From positions 1,116,001 to 1,180,000 of the forward strand of contig NZ_JAFBCB010000001.1 of the NCBI RefSeq assembly GCF_016907455.1: a stretch of 64,000 nucleotides of DNA. The letters are read 5' to 3'. Numbering within the stretch: the first letter of the stretch is position 1; the number at the start of each line of letters is the position of its first letter. Below the pieces are notes generated by a model that made no database searches, was not told the DNA's origin, and saw only the letters and a list, made by a program, of their open reading frames with translations. The position numbers and the translations under genes were made by a program. This document shows, one piece after another, positions 38,892-48,635 of the stretch. This DNA is from Brachybacterium muris. GTDB lineage: Bacteria; Actinomycetota; Actinomycetes; Actinomycetales; Dermabacteraceae.

Positions 38892-41351
38892 TCATAGCGT
38901 GTCCGTTTTCCGGTCAGACCTGCGGGCAGTGAGGTCGCGGGACAGCGACAGATGGGCTGCCCCGTCCTTCGCGGCGGGCAGCGCGCGCACCTCGCCGTCG
39001 AGCTCCACCACGTACGCATCGGCGTCGACGCCTGCTGGCAGGTGCACGGCGACCTCCACTCGGGTGGGCGTCCATCCCAGGTCCACCACCGCCCCGCCAC
39101 GGGCTCCCAGGCCACGGGCCCGGCCTGTCGACCAGGCGCTCGGCAGGGATGGCAACACGGTGAGCTCTCGTCGGCGCCCGCGCACCCGGTGGGACTGCAG
39201 CAGCATCTCGCAGGTCCCGGCCAGCGCCCCGAAGTTGCCGTCGATCTGGAATGGCGGATGAGCGCACAGCAGGGAGTCGTACACGCCGCCAGTGACCTCC
39301 CCGGTGACCGGGTCGGTGCCGTCGGCCTCCACCCGACGCAGCGCCCGAAGCAGGAACCGGTTTGCCAGCTCCGCGTCCTCCAAGCGGGCGGCCAGGCAGA
39401 TCCTCCACGCGAGCGACCAGCCGGTGGACTCGAAGCCCCGCTCAACCAGGCTGCGACGGGCCGCCTCCCCCAGCACCGGGTCTCGGCGCGGGTCCAGGCC
39501 GGTGCCCGGGTACAGGCCGATGAGGTGGGACTGGTGACGGTGGTGCGGGTCCGGATCCGTCAGGTCGTCGTCGGACCATTCGGCGATCAGGCCCGTGGGC
39601 AGCACGCGCTCGCCGGGCAGGCGGGACAGGGCCGCCTCGGCCAGCTCCAGCAGGTCCTCGTCGAACTCGACCACGTGGGACAGCTCCAGCAGGTCGTGCA
39701 GGAGCTGGCGGATGATCACCAGATCACTGGTGGTGCTCACGTGCACTTCGCCCACCGTGCCGGCCGGCAGCACGAACCGGTTCTCCGGTGAGGTCGAGGG
39801 GGCGGTGCCGAGTGTGCCGTCGGGCAGCTCGATCAGCAGATCCAGTGCGAAGCGGGCAGCGCCCTCCACCAGGCCTGCGGCGGAGGCGGGACCATCGGGG
39901 GTGAACCGCAGCAGGTCCACCAGGGTGCTGGTGAGCCAGGCCCCGCCCAGGGGCCAGGCCGACCACTGCGGGCGGTCCTCACCATCGCCGACGGGCGCAG
40001 CGAAGCCCCAGCGGTCCGAGTTGTGGTGGGCAGTCCAGCCGGAGGCCCCGTACACCTCCCGTGCCACCCGCGCGCCCTGTGCTGCCAGCACCCCGAGCCA
40101 CTCCTGGAATGCAGGCAGCACCTCGGCAAGCTGGGCGGGACCGGCCGGCCAGTAGTTCATCTCGGTGTTGATGTTGATCGTGTAGTCGCCGTACCACGGT
40201 GGCGCCGGGGACTCGTTCCAGATGCCCTGCAGGTTCAGCGGCGGTCCCTCACCCACACCGCCGCTGATCAGCAGGTAGCGGCCCACGTGGGCCAGCAGAG
40301 CGACGAGGTCCGGACCGTCGGCGTGCTCCGGGTCTGCCCGCAGATTGTCCAGGCGCTGCGCCGTGGTGGGCATGGTGGGCGCCTCGCGGTCCCGGTACGG
40401 CGTGGGGGAGGGCCCATCGGGGGCGGCCAGGTCCAGTTCGACACGGTCGTACAGCTCGCGGTGGGACTCCTCTGCCCGCGTCGCGAGCTCGTCATGGGAT
40501 CGCGCAGCGAGGGTGGTGAGATGGGCCAGCACCTCCGCCTCGAGCGAGGCGTGGTCGGGGACGCGCAGGGTGCCGTCCGCTGAGAACTGGGTGGCCGAGA
40601 CCAGGCGCAGCTCCGTCCAGGTGGCGCCGGTGACATGGATGCTGGGGGCCGGCCCGGTGAGGTCCGCGCTCGCGGTGCCGTCGGTGCGCAGCTCGAGCGC
40701 CCAGGAGGCGTGGACGGACTCGGTGAAGGAGGCGGGGGCGCGCACCGCATCGTCCCCTCCGATGTCGGGGTCCACGGACGCGGCCACCCGCAGGGCGCCA
40801 GCGAGCACCACGGCCTCGGGATGGGATGCCGGGCGGTGAGCCACGGACTGCTCGTGGACGGAGGCGACACTGATCTCGAGGTCCGAGGGGGAGGCGAACA
40901 CGCGACGGTCCAGCAGCACGTCATCGGCGATGCTGACACCGGTGATGGCGCGCAGCTGCTCGGTGACCGTGATGGCCCAGCCGCTGCGCAGATCCAGGAC
41001 CCGGGCCAGAGGACTCGTGTCCTCGGTGGTGCGCTGGATCAGCAGGTCCACGAACGGCTGGTACATCTGCACGTTCCCAGACTGGGTGCCACGGGTGGCG
41101 GCATCGGCTGCGTGCACGTCACCGGCGAGTGCTGACTCCCGGGCACGCTGCAGTGCCTGGCCGGCCCCCTCGGGGAGGGAGCGCGGGGCGGGGCTGCCGC
41201 GCCACACCGAGGAGTCGTTGACCTGGATCCGTTCCCGAGCGGGGTTGCCGAACACCATGGCGCCGAGGTGGCCGTTGCCCACCGGGTAGGCATCGGTCCA
41301 GGCGCGGGCCGGGGCACGATCGAGCAGATGATGGCGGGGATCCAGGATCAT
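38892..41351 (-). CDS. Glycoside hydrolase family 95 protein (1,2-alpha-L-fucosidase type)
   Basis: An 819-residue inverting glycosidase expected to release terminal L-fucose. The N-terminal beta domain is at about 1-260 (WTDAYPVGNGHLGAMVFGNP). The (alpha/alpha)6 barrel follows, with PLNLQGIWNESPAPPWYGDYTININ and TEMNYWPA, a GH95 hallmark, and the active-site loop HRHQSHLIGLYPG. It has no signal peptide, so it would act on imported oligosaccharides. TAGTCT (minus strand of 41358-41363) ends 6 bp before the ATG, which has no spaced Shine-Dalgarno. A motif shared with the FAH promoter lies just upstream. Confidence 0.9.
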   Translation of the reverse strand: MILDPRHHLLDRAPARAWTDAYPVGNGHLGAMVFGNPARERIQVNDSSVWRGSPAPRSLPEGAGQALQRARESALAGDVHAADAATRGTQSGNVQMYQPFVDLLIQRTTEDTSPLARVLDLRSGWAITVTEQLRAITGVSIADDVLLDRRVFASPSDLEISVASVHEQSVAHRPASHPEAVVLAGALRVAASVDPDIGGDDAVRAPASFTESVHASWALELRTDGTASADLTGPAPSIHVTGATWTELRLVSATQFSADGTLRVPDHASLEAEVLAHLTTLAARSHDELATRAEESHRELYDRVELDLAAPDGPSPTPYRDREAPTMPTTAQRLDNLRADPEHADGPDLVALLAHVGRYLLISGGVGEGPPLNLQGIWNESPAPPWYGDYTININTEMNYWPAGPAQLAEVLPAFQEWLGVLAAQGARVAREVYGASGWTAHHNSDRWGFAAPVGDGEDRPQWSAWPLGGAWLTSTLVDLLRFTPDGPASAAGLVEGAARFALDLLIELPDGTLGTAPSTSPENRFVLPAGTVGEVHVSTTSDLVIIRQLLHDLLELSHVVEFDEDLLELAEAALSRLPGERVLPTGLIAEWSDDDLTDPDPHHRHQSHLIGLYPGTGLDPRRDPVLGEAARRSLVERGFESTGWSLAWRICLAARLEDAELANRFLLRALRRVEADGTDPVTGEVTGGVYDSLLCAHPPFQIDGNFGALAGTCEMLLQSHRVRGRRRELTVLPSLPSAWSTGRARGLGARGGAVVDLGWTPTRVEVAVHLPAGVDADAYVVELDGEVRALPAAKDGAAHLSLSRDLTARRSDRKTDTL

Positions 41352-41357
41352 CCCCCC

Positions 41358-41376
41358 AGACTACCGATGTATGAGG
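41358..41376 (-). promoter_or_regulatory. GH95 promoter -10 with fucose-cluster motif
   Basis: On the minus strand, TAGTCT (41358-41363) is a -10 6 bp before ATG 41351. On the plus strand AGACTACCGATGTATGAGGG (41358-41377) matches AGACATCGGATGTATGGGAG at 44971-44990 at 15 of 20 positions, with GATGTATG exact. It is a candidate site for the GntR regulator encoded at 42486-43211. Confidence 0.55.
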
Positions 41377-41420
41377 GTCGGTGCGGCGCACGTTCAGCGC
41401 GGGCAGCCGCAAAGTGGCAT

Positions 41421-41470
41421 GACATCTGAGCGAATGGCGGCGGAAGCCTCGCCCAATGGTCCGACATCTG
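41421..41470 (+). repeat. Direct repeat GACATCTG upstream of the GH29 remnant
   Basis: GACATCTG occurs at 41421-41428 and 41463-41470, exactly 42 bp (about four helical turns) apart, in the 132-bp gap between the divergent GH95 gene and the GH29 remnant. The core GACATC is shared with the FAH-promoter palindrome at 44972-44983, so these may be further regulator sites. Confidence 0.5.
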
Positions 41471-41483
41471 TTGGGATAGAGGC

Positions 41484-42475
41484 ATGAGCAACAAGGCATC
41501 GATGCCACCGACCTCGATGCCGACCAGTGGGTGCGCACAGCGAAGGACCTGGGCGCCGCCTATGTGGTGCTCACCGCGAAGCACCACGACGGCTTCTGCC
41601 TGTGGCCCACTGCCACCACGGAGTACTCCGTGACTTCCTCACCGTTCCGGGACGGGAAGGGCGACCTCGTGGGCGAGGTCGCCGAGGCCTGCCGTCGTCA
41701 CGGCATCGGCCTGGGGCTGTACCTCTCACCATGGGATCGCAACGCGCCGCAGTATGAGGATCCGGGAGCGTACGGCGAGTTCTACCTGGCGCAGCTGCGT
41801 GAGCTGTGCACCGACTACGGGGAGCTGGTGGAGCTGTGGTTCGACGGTGCAGGCTCTGCCGGCCGTGAGTATGCCTGGGATCGCATCGGCCAGCTCATCG
41901 AGGAGCTGCAGCCCGGGGCGATGGTGTTCAACATGGGCCCGGCCACCATCCGCTGGGTGGGCAACGAGGACGGATTGGCCGCCGACCCCTGCTGGTACGT
42001 CACCACCAGCGCCGACCTCAACAACTACGACGAGGACGTCCTCGCCTACGACCAGGCCCGGTACCCGCCCCCGGAGTGCGACGTCTCGATCCGCACCGGC
42101 TGGTTCTGGCACGCCGGCCAGGAGCCGAAGTCGCTCGAGCACCTGCTGGCGATCCACGATCGCTCCATCGGGCTGGGAGCGAACCTGCCGATCGCTGAGC
42201 AGGAGAACACCGTCGCCAAGCTCTCCGGCCTGGCCACCAGCGGCGACGGTTCACTCGAGCAGGCCGTCGAGGTGGCCCTTGCCCTGTTCTGCCCGGACCG
42301 CCTGATGTTCGGCAGCGACTGGCCGATCGCCCCTGAACCCTTCGACGTGGATTCCGGCACGTCTCGCCTGCTCGAGCGGATCCGCCAGCTGAGCGCGGCG
42401 GACCAGGCGCAGATCCTCCACGGGACCGCGGAGCGCGTGTACAGGCGAGCCGGCGAGGGAAGCCCGCCCGACTGA
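41484..42475 (+). pseudogene. Chimeric remnant: GH29 alpha-L-fucosidase fused to L-fuconolactonase tail
   Basis: The upstream part reads as the middle of a GH29 retaining fucosidase: VRTAKDLGAAYVVLTAKHHD, then VELWFDGAG with the nucleophile aspartate, and RTGWFWHAGQEPKSLEHLL. Around 42180-42195 it switches without a frame break to the end of an amidohydrolase-2 type lactonase: VAKLSGLATSGDG and RLMFGSDWPIAPEPFD. The GH29 N-terminus (about 60-70 residues) is gone. The GH29 frame is open back only to a TAG at 41477-41479, and the ATG at 41484 is out of frame with it, so no proper start remains (GTG 41531 is the first option). The simplest explanation is two deletions in a former fucose operon. 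Confidence 0.8.
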
Positions 42476-42485
42476 CGGCGCGGGG

Positions 42486-43210
42486 TCAGCCCTCAGCGGC
42501 AGGGGAGTCGGGCTGTGATTTCGTGCCGGTGTGAGCCCCCTGGATCACCCAGGCCTCCACCCCGGCCACGTGCGCGGCGGCGTACACCTTGGCCAGGTCA
42601 GACCGCCCGGCCCGCATGGCATTGATGATCCGATAGTGCTCCTCCAGGGTGCGCCCCACAGATGCTCCTTCGGTGAGCCCGCGCCACAGCCGCGCGCGAG
42701 CGGTGGCACTGGCAAAGCCGTCCAGGAGGGAGGAGAGGTAGGCGTTGCCGCAGTGAGCGTTGATGTGGTGATGGAAGGCGATGTCAGCCTCCACCAGTTC
42801 ACCCACCGGGGAGTCAGGGCCCAGCGGCGCCATCAGCCCTTCCAGGTACTGGTAGTCGGCTTCCTCCAGGTGGTCGCAGGCCTTCTCCACCGCGGTGGGC
42901 TCCAGCAGGCGCCGCACTTCCATGATGTGCAGCACCTCGGCGTCCTGGTGCAGGTCCAGCACGAAGCCCAGCGCCTCGATCAGCAGCTCAGGCTCCAGTG
43001 AGGTCACGTAGGTGCCGTCGCCCTGACGCACCGAGAGCACCTGGATCACCGACAGTGCTTTGACCGCCTCCCGCAGGGAGTTGCGGCTCACGCCGATGCG
43101 CTCGGAGAGCTGCTTCTCCGGGGGCAGGCGGTCCCCGGGCTTCAGCTCGCCCTCGATGATCATGGTCTTGATCGCCGAGATCGCCTTGTCGGTCACTGCC
43201 ATTTGAGTCA

Positions 43211-43211
<1 letters not shown>
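42486..43211 (-). CDS. GntR/FadR-family transcriptional regulator
   Basis: A 241-residue regulator. The N-terminal winged HTH has KPGDRLPPEKQLSERIGVSRNSLREAVKALS, and the C-terminal FCD effector domain contains metal-binding histidines in ADIAFHHHINAHCGN and EEHYRIINAM. ATG 43211 shares its A with the SDR stop (TGATG), and an AGGA lies 4 bp upstream. It is the third gene of FAH-SDR-GntR. FCD-GntR proteins often sense sugar acids, so a fuconate-pathway intermediate is a sensible but untested effector. Confidence 0.93.
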
Positions 43212-44017
<806 letters not shown>

Positions 44018-44072
44018 GTGCGGATCCTTCGTGCGGGTCGCCGTCGGGGCGGGGAGAGCGGGGGGTGAGCAG

Positions 44073-44930
44073 TCAGGCGTCGCGGAAGGTCTGGCACTGG
44101 GTTCCGAGCTGATCGATCTCCAGCTCCACCACGTCACCTGACCGCAGGTAGGGGGTGCCGGGCAGGCCCATGGCCACGCCGGCAGGGGTTCCCGTGTTGA
44201 TGACGTCGCCGGGATACAGGGTCATGAACTCGCTGAGGTAGCGCACCACGTGGGCCACCGGGAAGATCTGGTCCGCGGTGGTGCCGTCCTGGTGGCGCTC
44301 GCCGTTGACCGAGAGCCTGAGGCCCAACGACTGCACGTCCTCGATCTCGTCGGCCGTGACCAGCCACGGGCCCAGCGGGTTGAAGGTCTCGCAGTTCTTG
44401 CCCTTGTCCCAGGTTCCGCCGCGCTCCAGCTGGTACTCCCGCTCGGAGACGTCGTGGGAGAGCACGTAACCGGCCACTGCCCGCATCGCCTCCTCGTCGC
44501 TGTCGGTGCGACGCAGCGTCTGGCCGATAACCACCCCCAGCTCCACCTCCCAGTCCGTCTTCGTGGATCCATGGGGGATCAGCACGTCGTCGTCGGGCCC
44601 CACCACGGTGTCCGCGGCCTTCATGAACACGATCGGCTCCGCAGGGATTTCCGCGTTCGTCTCCGCGGCGTGGTCGCGGTAGTTCAGGCCGATGCACAGG
44701 ATCTTCCCGGGGGTCAGCGGGGCACCCCGGCGCTCGGCCTCCAGGGCGGGGAGCTCGGGCAGCTCGCCGGCGGCCAGGGCGGCGCGGGTGCGGGCGATGC
44801 CGTCGGCCTCGAGGAACCTGCGGTCCACCACGCGTGCCTCGCCGATCAGGGGGCGCAGGTCGAAGGTGCGGTCGCCGTCGATCACGGCGGCGTTCTCACG
44901 GCCGTGCGGTCCGTATGCCAGGAACTTCAC
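44073..44930 (-). CDS. Fumarylacetoacetate-hydrolase family protein, likely 2,4-diketo-3-deoxy-L-fuconate hydrolase
   Basis: A 285-residue FAH-fold enzyme. Family motifs are CIGLNYRDHAAETN, the metal ligand region DWEVELGVVIG, GYVLSHDVSERE, FNPLGPWLV, and the end VINTGTPAGVAMG. GTG 44930 has AGGA 5 bp upstream; longer frames upstream look non-coding. FAH hydrolases in sugar-acid clusters split 2,4-diketo-3-deoxy acids. The fucose context points to cleavage giving pyruvate and L-lactate. Acylpyruvase activity on other substrates cannot be excluded. Confidence 0.9.
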   Translation of the reverse strand: MKFLAYGPHGRENAAVIDGDRTFDLRPLIGEARVVDRRFLEADGIARTRAALAAGELPELPALEAERRGAPLTPGKILCIGLNYRDHAAETNAEIPAEPIVFMKAADTVVGPDDDVLIPHGSTKTDWEVELGVVIGQTLRRTDSDEEAMRAVAGYVLSHDVSEREYQLERGGTWDKGKNCETFNPLGPWLVTADEIEDVQSLGLRLSVNGERHQDGTTADQIFPVAHVVRYLSEFMTLYPGDVINTGTPAGVAMGLPGTPYLRSGDVVELEIDQLGTQCQTFRDA

Positions 44931-44959
44931 GTGGGTCCTCCCATGTCTGTGTGAGGGCG

Positions 44960-44990
44960 ACGCTACCAGGAGACATCGGATGTATGGGAG
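44960..44990 (-). promoter_or_regulatory. FAH-operon promoter with palindromic operator
   Basis: Minus-strand TAGCGT (44960-44965) fits a -10 about 30 bp before the GTG start, leaving a leader with Shine-Dalgarno. Directly upstream, ACATCGGATGT (44973-44983) is a perfect 11-bp palindrome within the -35/-10 spacer, placed to act as a repressor site. The surrounding 20 bp are shared with the GH95 promoter. Confidence 0.6.
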
Positions 44991-45286
44991 GGGTTTGGCG
45001 AAGGTGTCGTCGCTGGGCCGGGATCCGTACTGATCAAGGTTGCGCCCATGCGGGCCCGAGCCGGGCGGGCATGGGGAGCAGACCTGCTCGTGCCCAGCAC
45101 GAACGCCGTTGGCCCGCGGTGCTGCGGCGTTCTGTGAGGATGCGACGGACCCGGACGATGACCGCGTGCTCCACTCCGCCGCGCGACCCACGGCGACCGC
45201 GTCCGCGACCGTCTCGCCACGGAACGAAGCCCGGGGCCCTTCATCCGGTCCGCGCAACGGCGGCGTGACCGAGAACGGCTTCCGGG
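44991..45286. other. Intergenic region without convincing gene
   Basis: About 300 bp between the FAH promoter and the TetR stop. Open frames here are GC-driven and have no recognisable protein features. One small hairpin is visible near 45068-45095 (GGGCA and TGCCC around AGCAG and CTGCT), possibly a terminator for the TetR gene or a remnant. Otherwise nothing is seen. Confidence 0.5.
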
Positions 45287-46018
45287 TCAGCGGGCAGGGC
45301 TCGCCCCTGCCACCACGAGATCGATGAGCCGACGCAGTGCCTCATCGATGTGCTCGCCGTCGATTCGCCTCTGCCGGGAGCGGTTGAGCTCGGCCAGCAC
45401 CCCGGCGACGATGAGCCGGGCGCCGGCCACCGCAGCCGCACCGGGCGCCTCGCCGGCAGTGCCTGACGCGCCGTCCCGCGCCACCGGGACCGCACCGGAA
45501 GCGTCGGCCCGCCCGTCCCGCAGGCGCGCGGCGATCTGCTCTTCGAGACGATCGACGTGATCGAGGACCCGCCGGCGATGCGGCATGTCCGCACCGAAGA
45601 GGATCTCGCGGGCGACCCACGTCGCGGGCTCGGGCCAGCGCCGCATCGCGGTGACGAGCGGCGAGATCAGCTCCGCGATCCGGTCCGCGGTCTCCCCACC
45701 CGCCGGCGCGGTGCCGGACCCGCCGGGCGCGGCGAACGCTGAGAGAGCAGGGGTGGTGGTCGCGTGCTCGTGGGCTCCCCAGAGCGCATCGACGACCATC
45801 ATCAGCAGCTCCACCTTCGTCGCCGCGTACTGGAAGACAGTCCCCTCGGCCACATCCGCCGCGCGCGCGACCTCGCTCATCGAGGTCCGCTCGAAACCGC
45901 GCTCCTCGAACAGCGCCTGCGCCGCGGCGAGGATGCGGGCGCGCTTCTCCGCCTTCGCCCGCTCGCGCCTGCCCAGCGCCGCCGGCGCCATCAGCTTCGT
46001 GTCATCCCGAGTTTCCAT
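45287..46018 (-). CDS. TetR-family transcriptional regulator
   Basis: A 243-residue regulator. The HTH lies at about 20-70 (RARILAAAQALFEERGFERTSMSEVARAADVAEGTVFQYAATK). The C-terminal helical ligand domain is alanine-rich, with a less conserved insert near 170-200 (DASGAVPVARDGASG). It diverges from the oleate hydratase gene with an 87-bp gap holding the triple half-site operator, so it is very probably its repressor, with a fatty acid as likely effector. Confidence 0.9.
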   Translation of the reverse strand: METRDDTKLMAPAALGRRERAKAEKRARILAAAQALFEERGFERTSMSEVARAADVAEGTVFQYAATKVELLMMVVDALWGAHEHATTTPALSAFAAPGGSGTAPAGGETADRIAELISPLVTAMRRWPEPATWVAREILFGADMPHRRRVLDHVDRLEEQIAARLRDGRADASGAVPVARDGASGTAGEAPGAAAVAGARLIVAGVLAELNRSRQRRIDGEHIDEALRRLIDLVVAGASPAR

Positions 46019-46034
46019 GCGCCCATTGTAGTCG

Positions 46035-46056
46035 ACTCAAACTTGAGTACACTCAA
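46035..46056. promoter_or_regulatory. Triple half-site operator between TetR and ohyA
   Basis: Three 6-bp half-sites, ACTCAA (46035-46040), TTGAGT (46043-46048) and ACTCAA (46051-46056), alternate in orientation, each separated by the dinucleotide AC. The central TTGAGT therefore forms a perfect inverted repeat with either neighbour, giving two overlapping TetR-type palindromes on an 8-bp period. It lies 17 bp from the TetR start and 50 bp from the ohyA start. Confidence 0.75.
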
Positions 46057-46105
46057 TAACGAGGCCGGGTGATCGGCATCCGGCACGCGTTGGGAAGGAT
46101 GGACC

Positions 46106-46207
46106 ATGCAGCACACGGCAGGTAACTACGAGGCGTTCGCGCGTCCCCGCCCCGCACAGCACGCCCAGGAGACGAAGGCCTACATCGTCGGCAGCGGGCT
46201 GGCCGGG
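46106..46207 (+). pseudogene. ohyA: Oleate hydratase, 5' fragment (interrupted by IS21)
   Basis: The first 34 codons of an oleate hydratase (myosin-cross-reactive antigen family), from an ATG preceded by GGAAGGATGG. It ends KAYIVGSGLAG, in the middle of the FAD-binding glycine motif. The next codon is the TGA formed by the first three bases of the IS, so only a 34-residue peptide would be made. The gene resumes at 48794. Confidence 0.9.
46203..46207 (+). repeat. Target-site duplication CCGGG, left copy
   Basis: CCGGG directly abuts the left tip of the IS (46208) and is repeated at 48789-48793 beyond the right tip. A 5-bp duplication is within the range of IS21-family elements. Confidence 0.9.
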
Positions 46208-46320
46208 TGAGTATTCGTAGTCGTGGGAGCCACCGAATCTTGCTCTTGGGGACCGCCGATCGTGCCGACGGGGGCCAGTAGCCGCCGCGGTGGGGACCAC
46301 TGGCTCCCGCCGGCATCGGG

Positions 46321-47067
46321 TCACTGGGGCAGTGCGGTGTGTTCTCGCATGTTCCTGTCGCCGGTGTCGATCCAGATTGTGTTGTGCACGATGCGGTCCA
46401 TGATCGCATCGGCGTGGACTGCTCCACCGAGCCGGGCGTGCCAGTCCTTCTTCGGGTACTGGGTGCAGAACACGGTCGAGCCGGTGTCATAGCGGCGCTC
46501 GAGCAGTTCCAGCAGCATCGAACGCATTCCCTCGTCAGGATGGTCCAGCAGCCACTCGTCGATCACCAGCAGCGAGAACGTGGAGTACTTCCGCAGGAAC
46601 TTCGTCTGGCCCTGCGGCTTGTCCTTTGCCAGGGCCCAGGCCTCTTCGAGGTCGGGCATTCGGATGTAGTGGGCTCGGAGCCGGTGCTGGCAGGCCTGCT
46701 TCGCCAGCGCGCAGCCGAGGTAGGACTTCCCTGAGCCGGTGAAGCCCTGGAAGACCACGTTCTGTTGCCGCTGGATGAAGGAGCAGGTTGCCAGTTGCGC
46801 GATCACGTTCCGGTTCAGTCCCCGTTCCTCGACCAGATCCAGCCGCCGCAGGTCCGCTCCGGGATAACGCAGCCCCGCCCGGCGGATCAGACCCTCGACC
46901 TTTCCATGATTGAAGATGGAATGCGCCTCGTCCACGATCAGCTGGAGCCGTTCCTGGAACGACATCCCCAGCACGTGAGCCTCATCCTGGGCATCGATCG
47001 CGTCCAGCAGCGCGGTCGCGCCCATCTCGCGCAGCTTCCGCTTCGTGTCGTTATCGATCACGCTCAC
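46321..47067 (-). CDS. istB: IS21-family helper ATPase IstB
   Basis: A 248-residue AAA+ ATPase that works with the IstA transposase. Walker A GFTGSGKSYLG lies near residue 103 and Walker B LLVIDEWL further on. GTG 47067 overlaps the istA stop as GTGA, the usual coupled arrangement, and gives the family's standard length. The longer open frame upstream only shadows istA. Confidence 0.93.
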   Translation of the reverse strand: MSVIDNDTKRKLREMGATALLDAIDAQDEAHVLGMSFQERLQLIVDEAHSIFNHGKVEGLIRRAGLRYPGADLRRLDLVEERGLNRNVIAQLATCSFIQRQQNVVFQGFTGSGKSYLGCALAKQACQHRLRAHYIRMPDLEEAWALAKDKPQGQTKFLRKYSTFSLLVIDEWLLDHPDEGMRSMLLELLERRYDTGSTVFCTQYPKKDWHARLGGAVHADAIMDRIVHNTIWIDTGDRNMREHTALPQ

Positions 47068-48626
47068 CGGACACCTCCGGCGTAGTAGTCGGCGCCACGG
47101 ACGTATCCGCCGTCTTCCGCGGGTTCCTCGCGGGGTGGACGCAGGGCGGCGACCTTGTCCTGCCCGGTGGCCAAGATCGGGTGCAGATGCGCATAGCGCG
47201 GTGAACGGACCCGTCCCGTCAGCGCGAGTGCGCAGGCCGCCTCGACCCGATCTACGGAGAAGCGGCGAGAGAGCCGTAGCACCGCCAACGCGGGATCCAG
47301 GCCCTGTTCCACGATCGGCACGGACTCGAAGATCCGCTGGATCACGATCACCGTGGCCGGCCCGACCCGATCTGCCCACGCCCGCACCCTCTGCGCGTCC
47401 CAGGCCTGGAAACGCTCGCCCGCAGGTAGGTCCGCGTCGTTGGTGCGGTACTCATTGCTCGCGGTCTCCGGGAGCAGCAGGTGACTGGTCAGTCGCTGGC
47501 TGCCCTGATAGATCTCCAGCGTCCGGGCCGTGATGCGCAGATCGACCTTCGCGCCGATGTGCGCGAACGGCGCGGAGTAGAAGTTCCGCGCGAACGTGAC
47601 GTGCCCGTTCCTGCCCACTCGTCGTCCGTAGTGCCATGTCGAGATCTCGTAGGGCACCGCCGGCAGCGGCGTCAGCAGCGGCCGCTCCTCCGCGTCGAAC
47701 ACGCTGGCGCGGGATCCGGGCCGCTTCTGGAACGGCTCCGCGTTATAGGCCTCCATCCGCTGCCCGATGGCGGCTGCAAGTTCGGGCAGGGACGTGAATC
47801 GCTGATCCCGCAGCCCGGCGATGACCCAGGTCGCGACGTGCGCGACGGTGTTCTCCACGCTCGCCTTGTCTTTCGGTTTCCGCACCCTCCCCGGGAGCAC
47901 CGCCGCCGAGTAATGCGCTGCCATCTCGCGATACGCATCGTTCAGGACGATCTCGCCCTCGCGGGGGTGCTTCACCACACCGGTCTTGAGGTTGTCCGGA
48001 ACGATCCTCGGGACCGTCCCGCCCAGCGCCTCGAACATCGCTACGTGCGCTCGCAGCCAGGACTCCTGGCGCATATCCAGCGCCGGGAAGCAGAACGCGT
48101 AACGAGAAAAAGGCAGGCAGGCAACGAACAAGAACACCTTCGAGACCTCGCCGGTGACCGGATCGGCCAGCTCCATCGTGGGGCCGGACCAGTCGACCTC
48201 CACGCTCTGGCCGGCCTTGTGACCGACTCTCGAAGCGGCACCGGTGACCATGACGTGGTGCTGGTAGGTGCGGCAAAACCGGTCATACCCCATCGCCGGA
48301 TCCCCAGCCGCCGTGGTCGCGTCGAAGTACTCGCCGTGCAACAGCTTCAGCGTCACGCCGACCCTGGCCATCTCTCGATGGACCTGTTCCCAGTCCGGCT
48401 GTGCGAACACGCTCTCGTGCTCGCCCCGGCCCGGGAACAACCGGGCATACACCTGCTCATCGGCGACGTCCGCGATATCGCCCCACCCGATCCCTGCAGC
48501 GTCAGCGGCCTCGAACACCGCCCTCACGGACTTGCGGGACATGCCCTGCGAGGACGAAATCGCTCGCCCCGACAGACCTTCTGCGCGCAGCTGGAGCACC
48601 AGCTTCGCCCTGATCTTCCGTACCAT
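47064..48626 (-). CDS. istA: IS21-family transposase IstA
   Basis: A 520-residue DDE-type transposase. The N-terminal HTH is at about 5-40 (LVLQLRAEGLSGRAISSSQGMSRKSVRAV). The catalytic residues lie in QSVEVDWSGPTM (Asp), PRIVPDNLKTGV (Asp) and DKASVENTVAHV (Glu). A C-terminal beta-barrel domain is at about 320-400. The gene is intact, and its leader contains a hairpin that can hide the ribosome-binding site (48636-48674). Confidence 0.95.
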   Translation of the reverse strand: MVRKIRAKLVLQLRAEGLSGRAISSSQGMSRKSVRAVFEAADAAGIGWGDIADVADEQVYARLFPGRGEHESVFAQPDWEQVHREMARVGVTLKLLHGEYFDATTAAGDPAMGYDRFCRTYQHHVMVTGAASRVGHKAGQSVEVDWSGPTMELADPVTGEVSKVFLFVACLPFSRYAFCFPALDMRQESWLRAHVAMFEALGGTVPRIVPDNLKTGVVKHPREGEIVLNDAYREMAAHYSAAVLPGRVRKPKDKASVENTVAHVATWVIAGLRDQRFTSLPELAAAIGQRMEAYNAEPFQKRPGSRASVFDAEERPLLTPLPAVPYEISTWHYGRRVGRNGHVTFARNFYSAPFAHIGAKVDLRITARTLEIYQGSQRLTSHLLLPETASNEYRTNDADLPAGERFQAWDAQRVRAWADRVGPATVIVIQRIFESVPIVEQGLDPALAVLRLSRRFSVDRVEAACALALTGRVRSPRYAHLHPILATGQDKVAALRPPREEPAEDGGYVRGADYYAGGVR

Positions 48627-48635
48627 TCCAGATTG

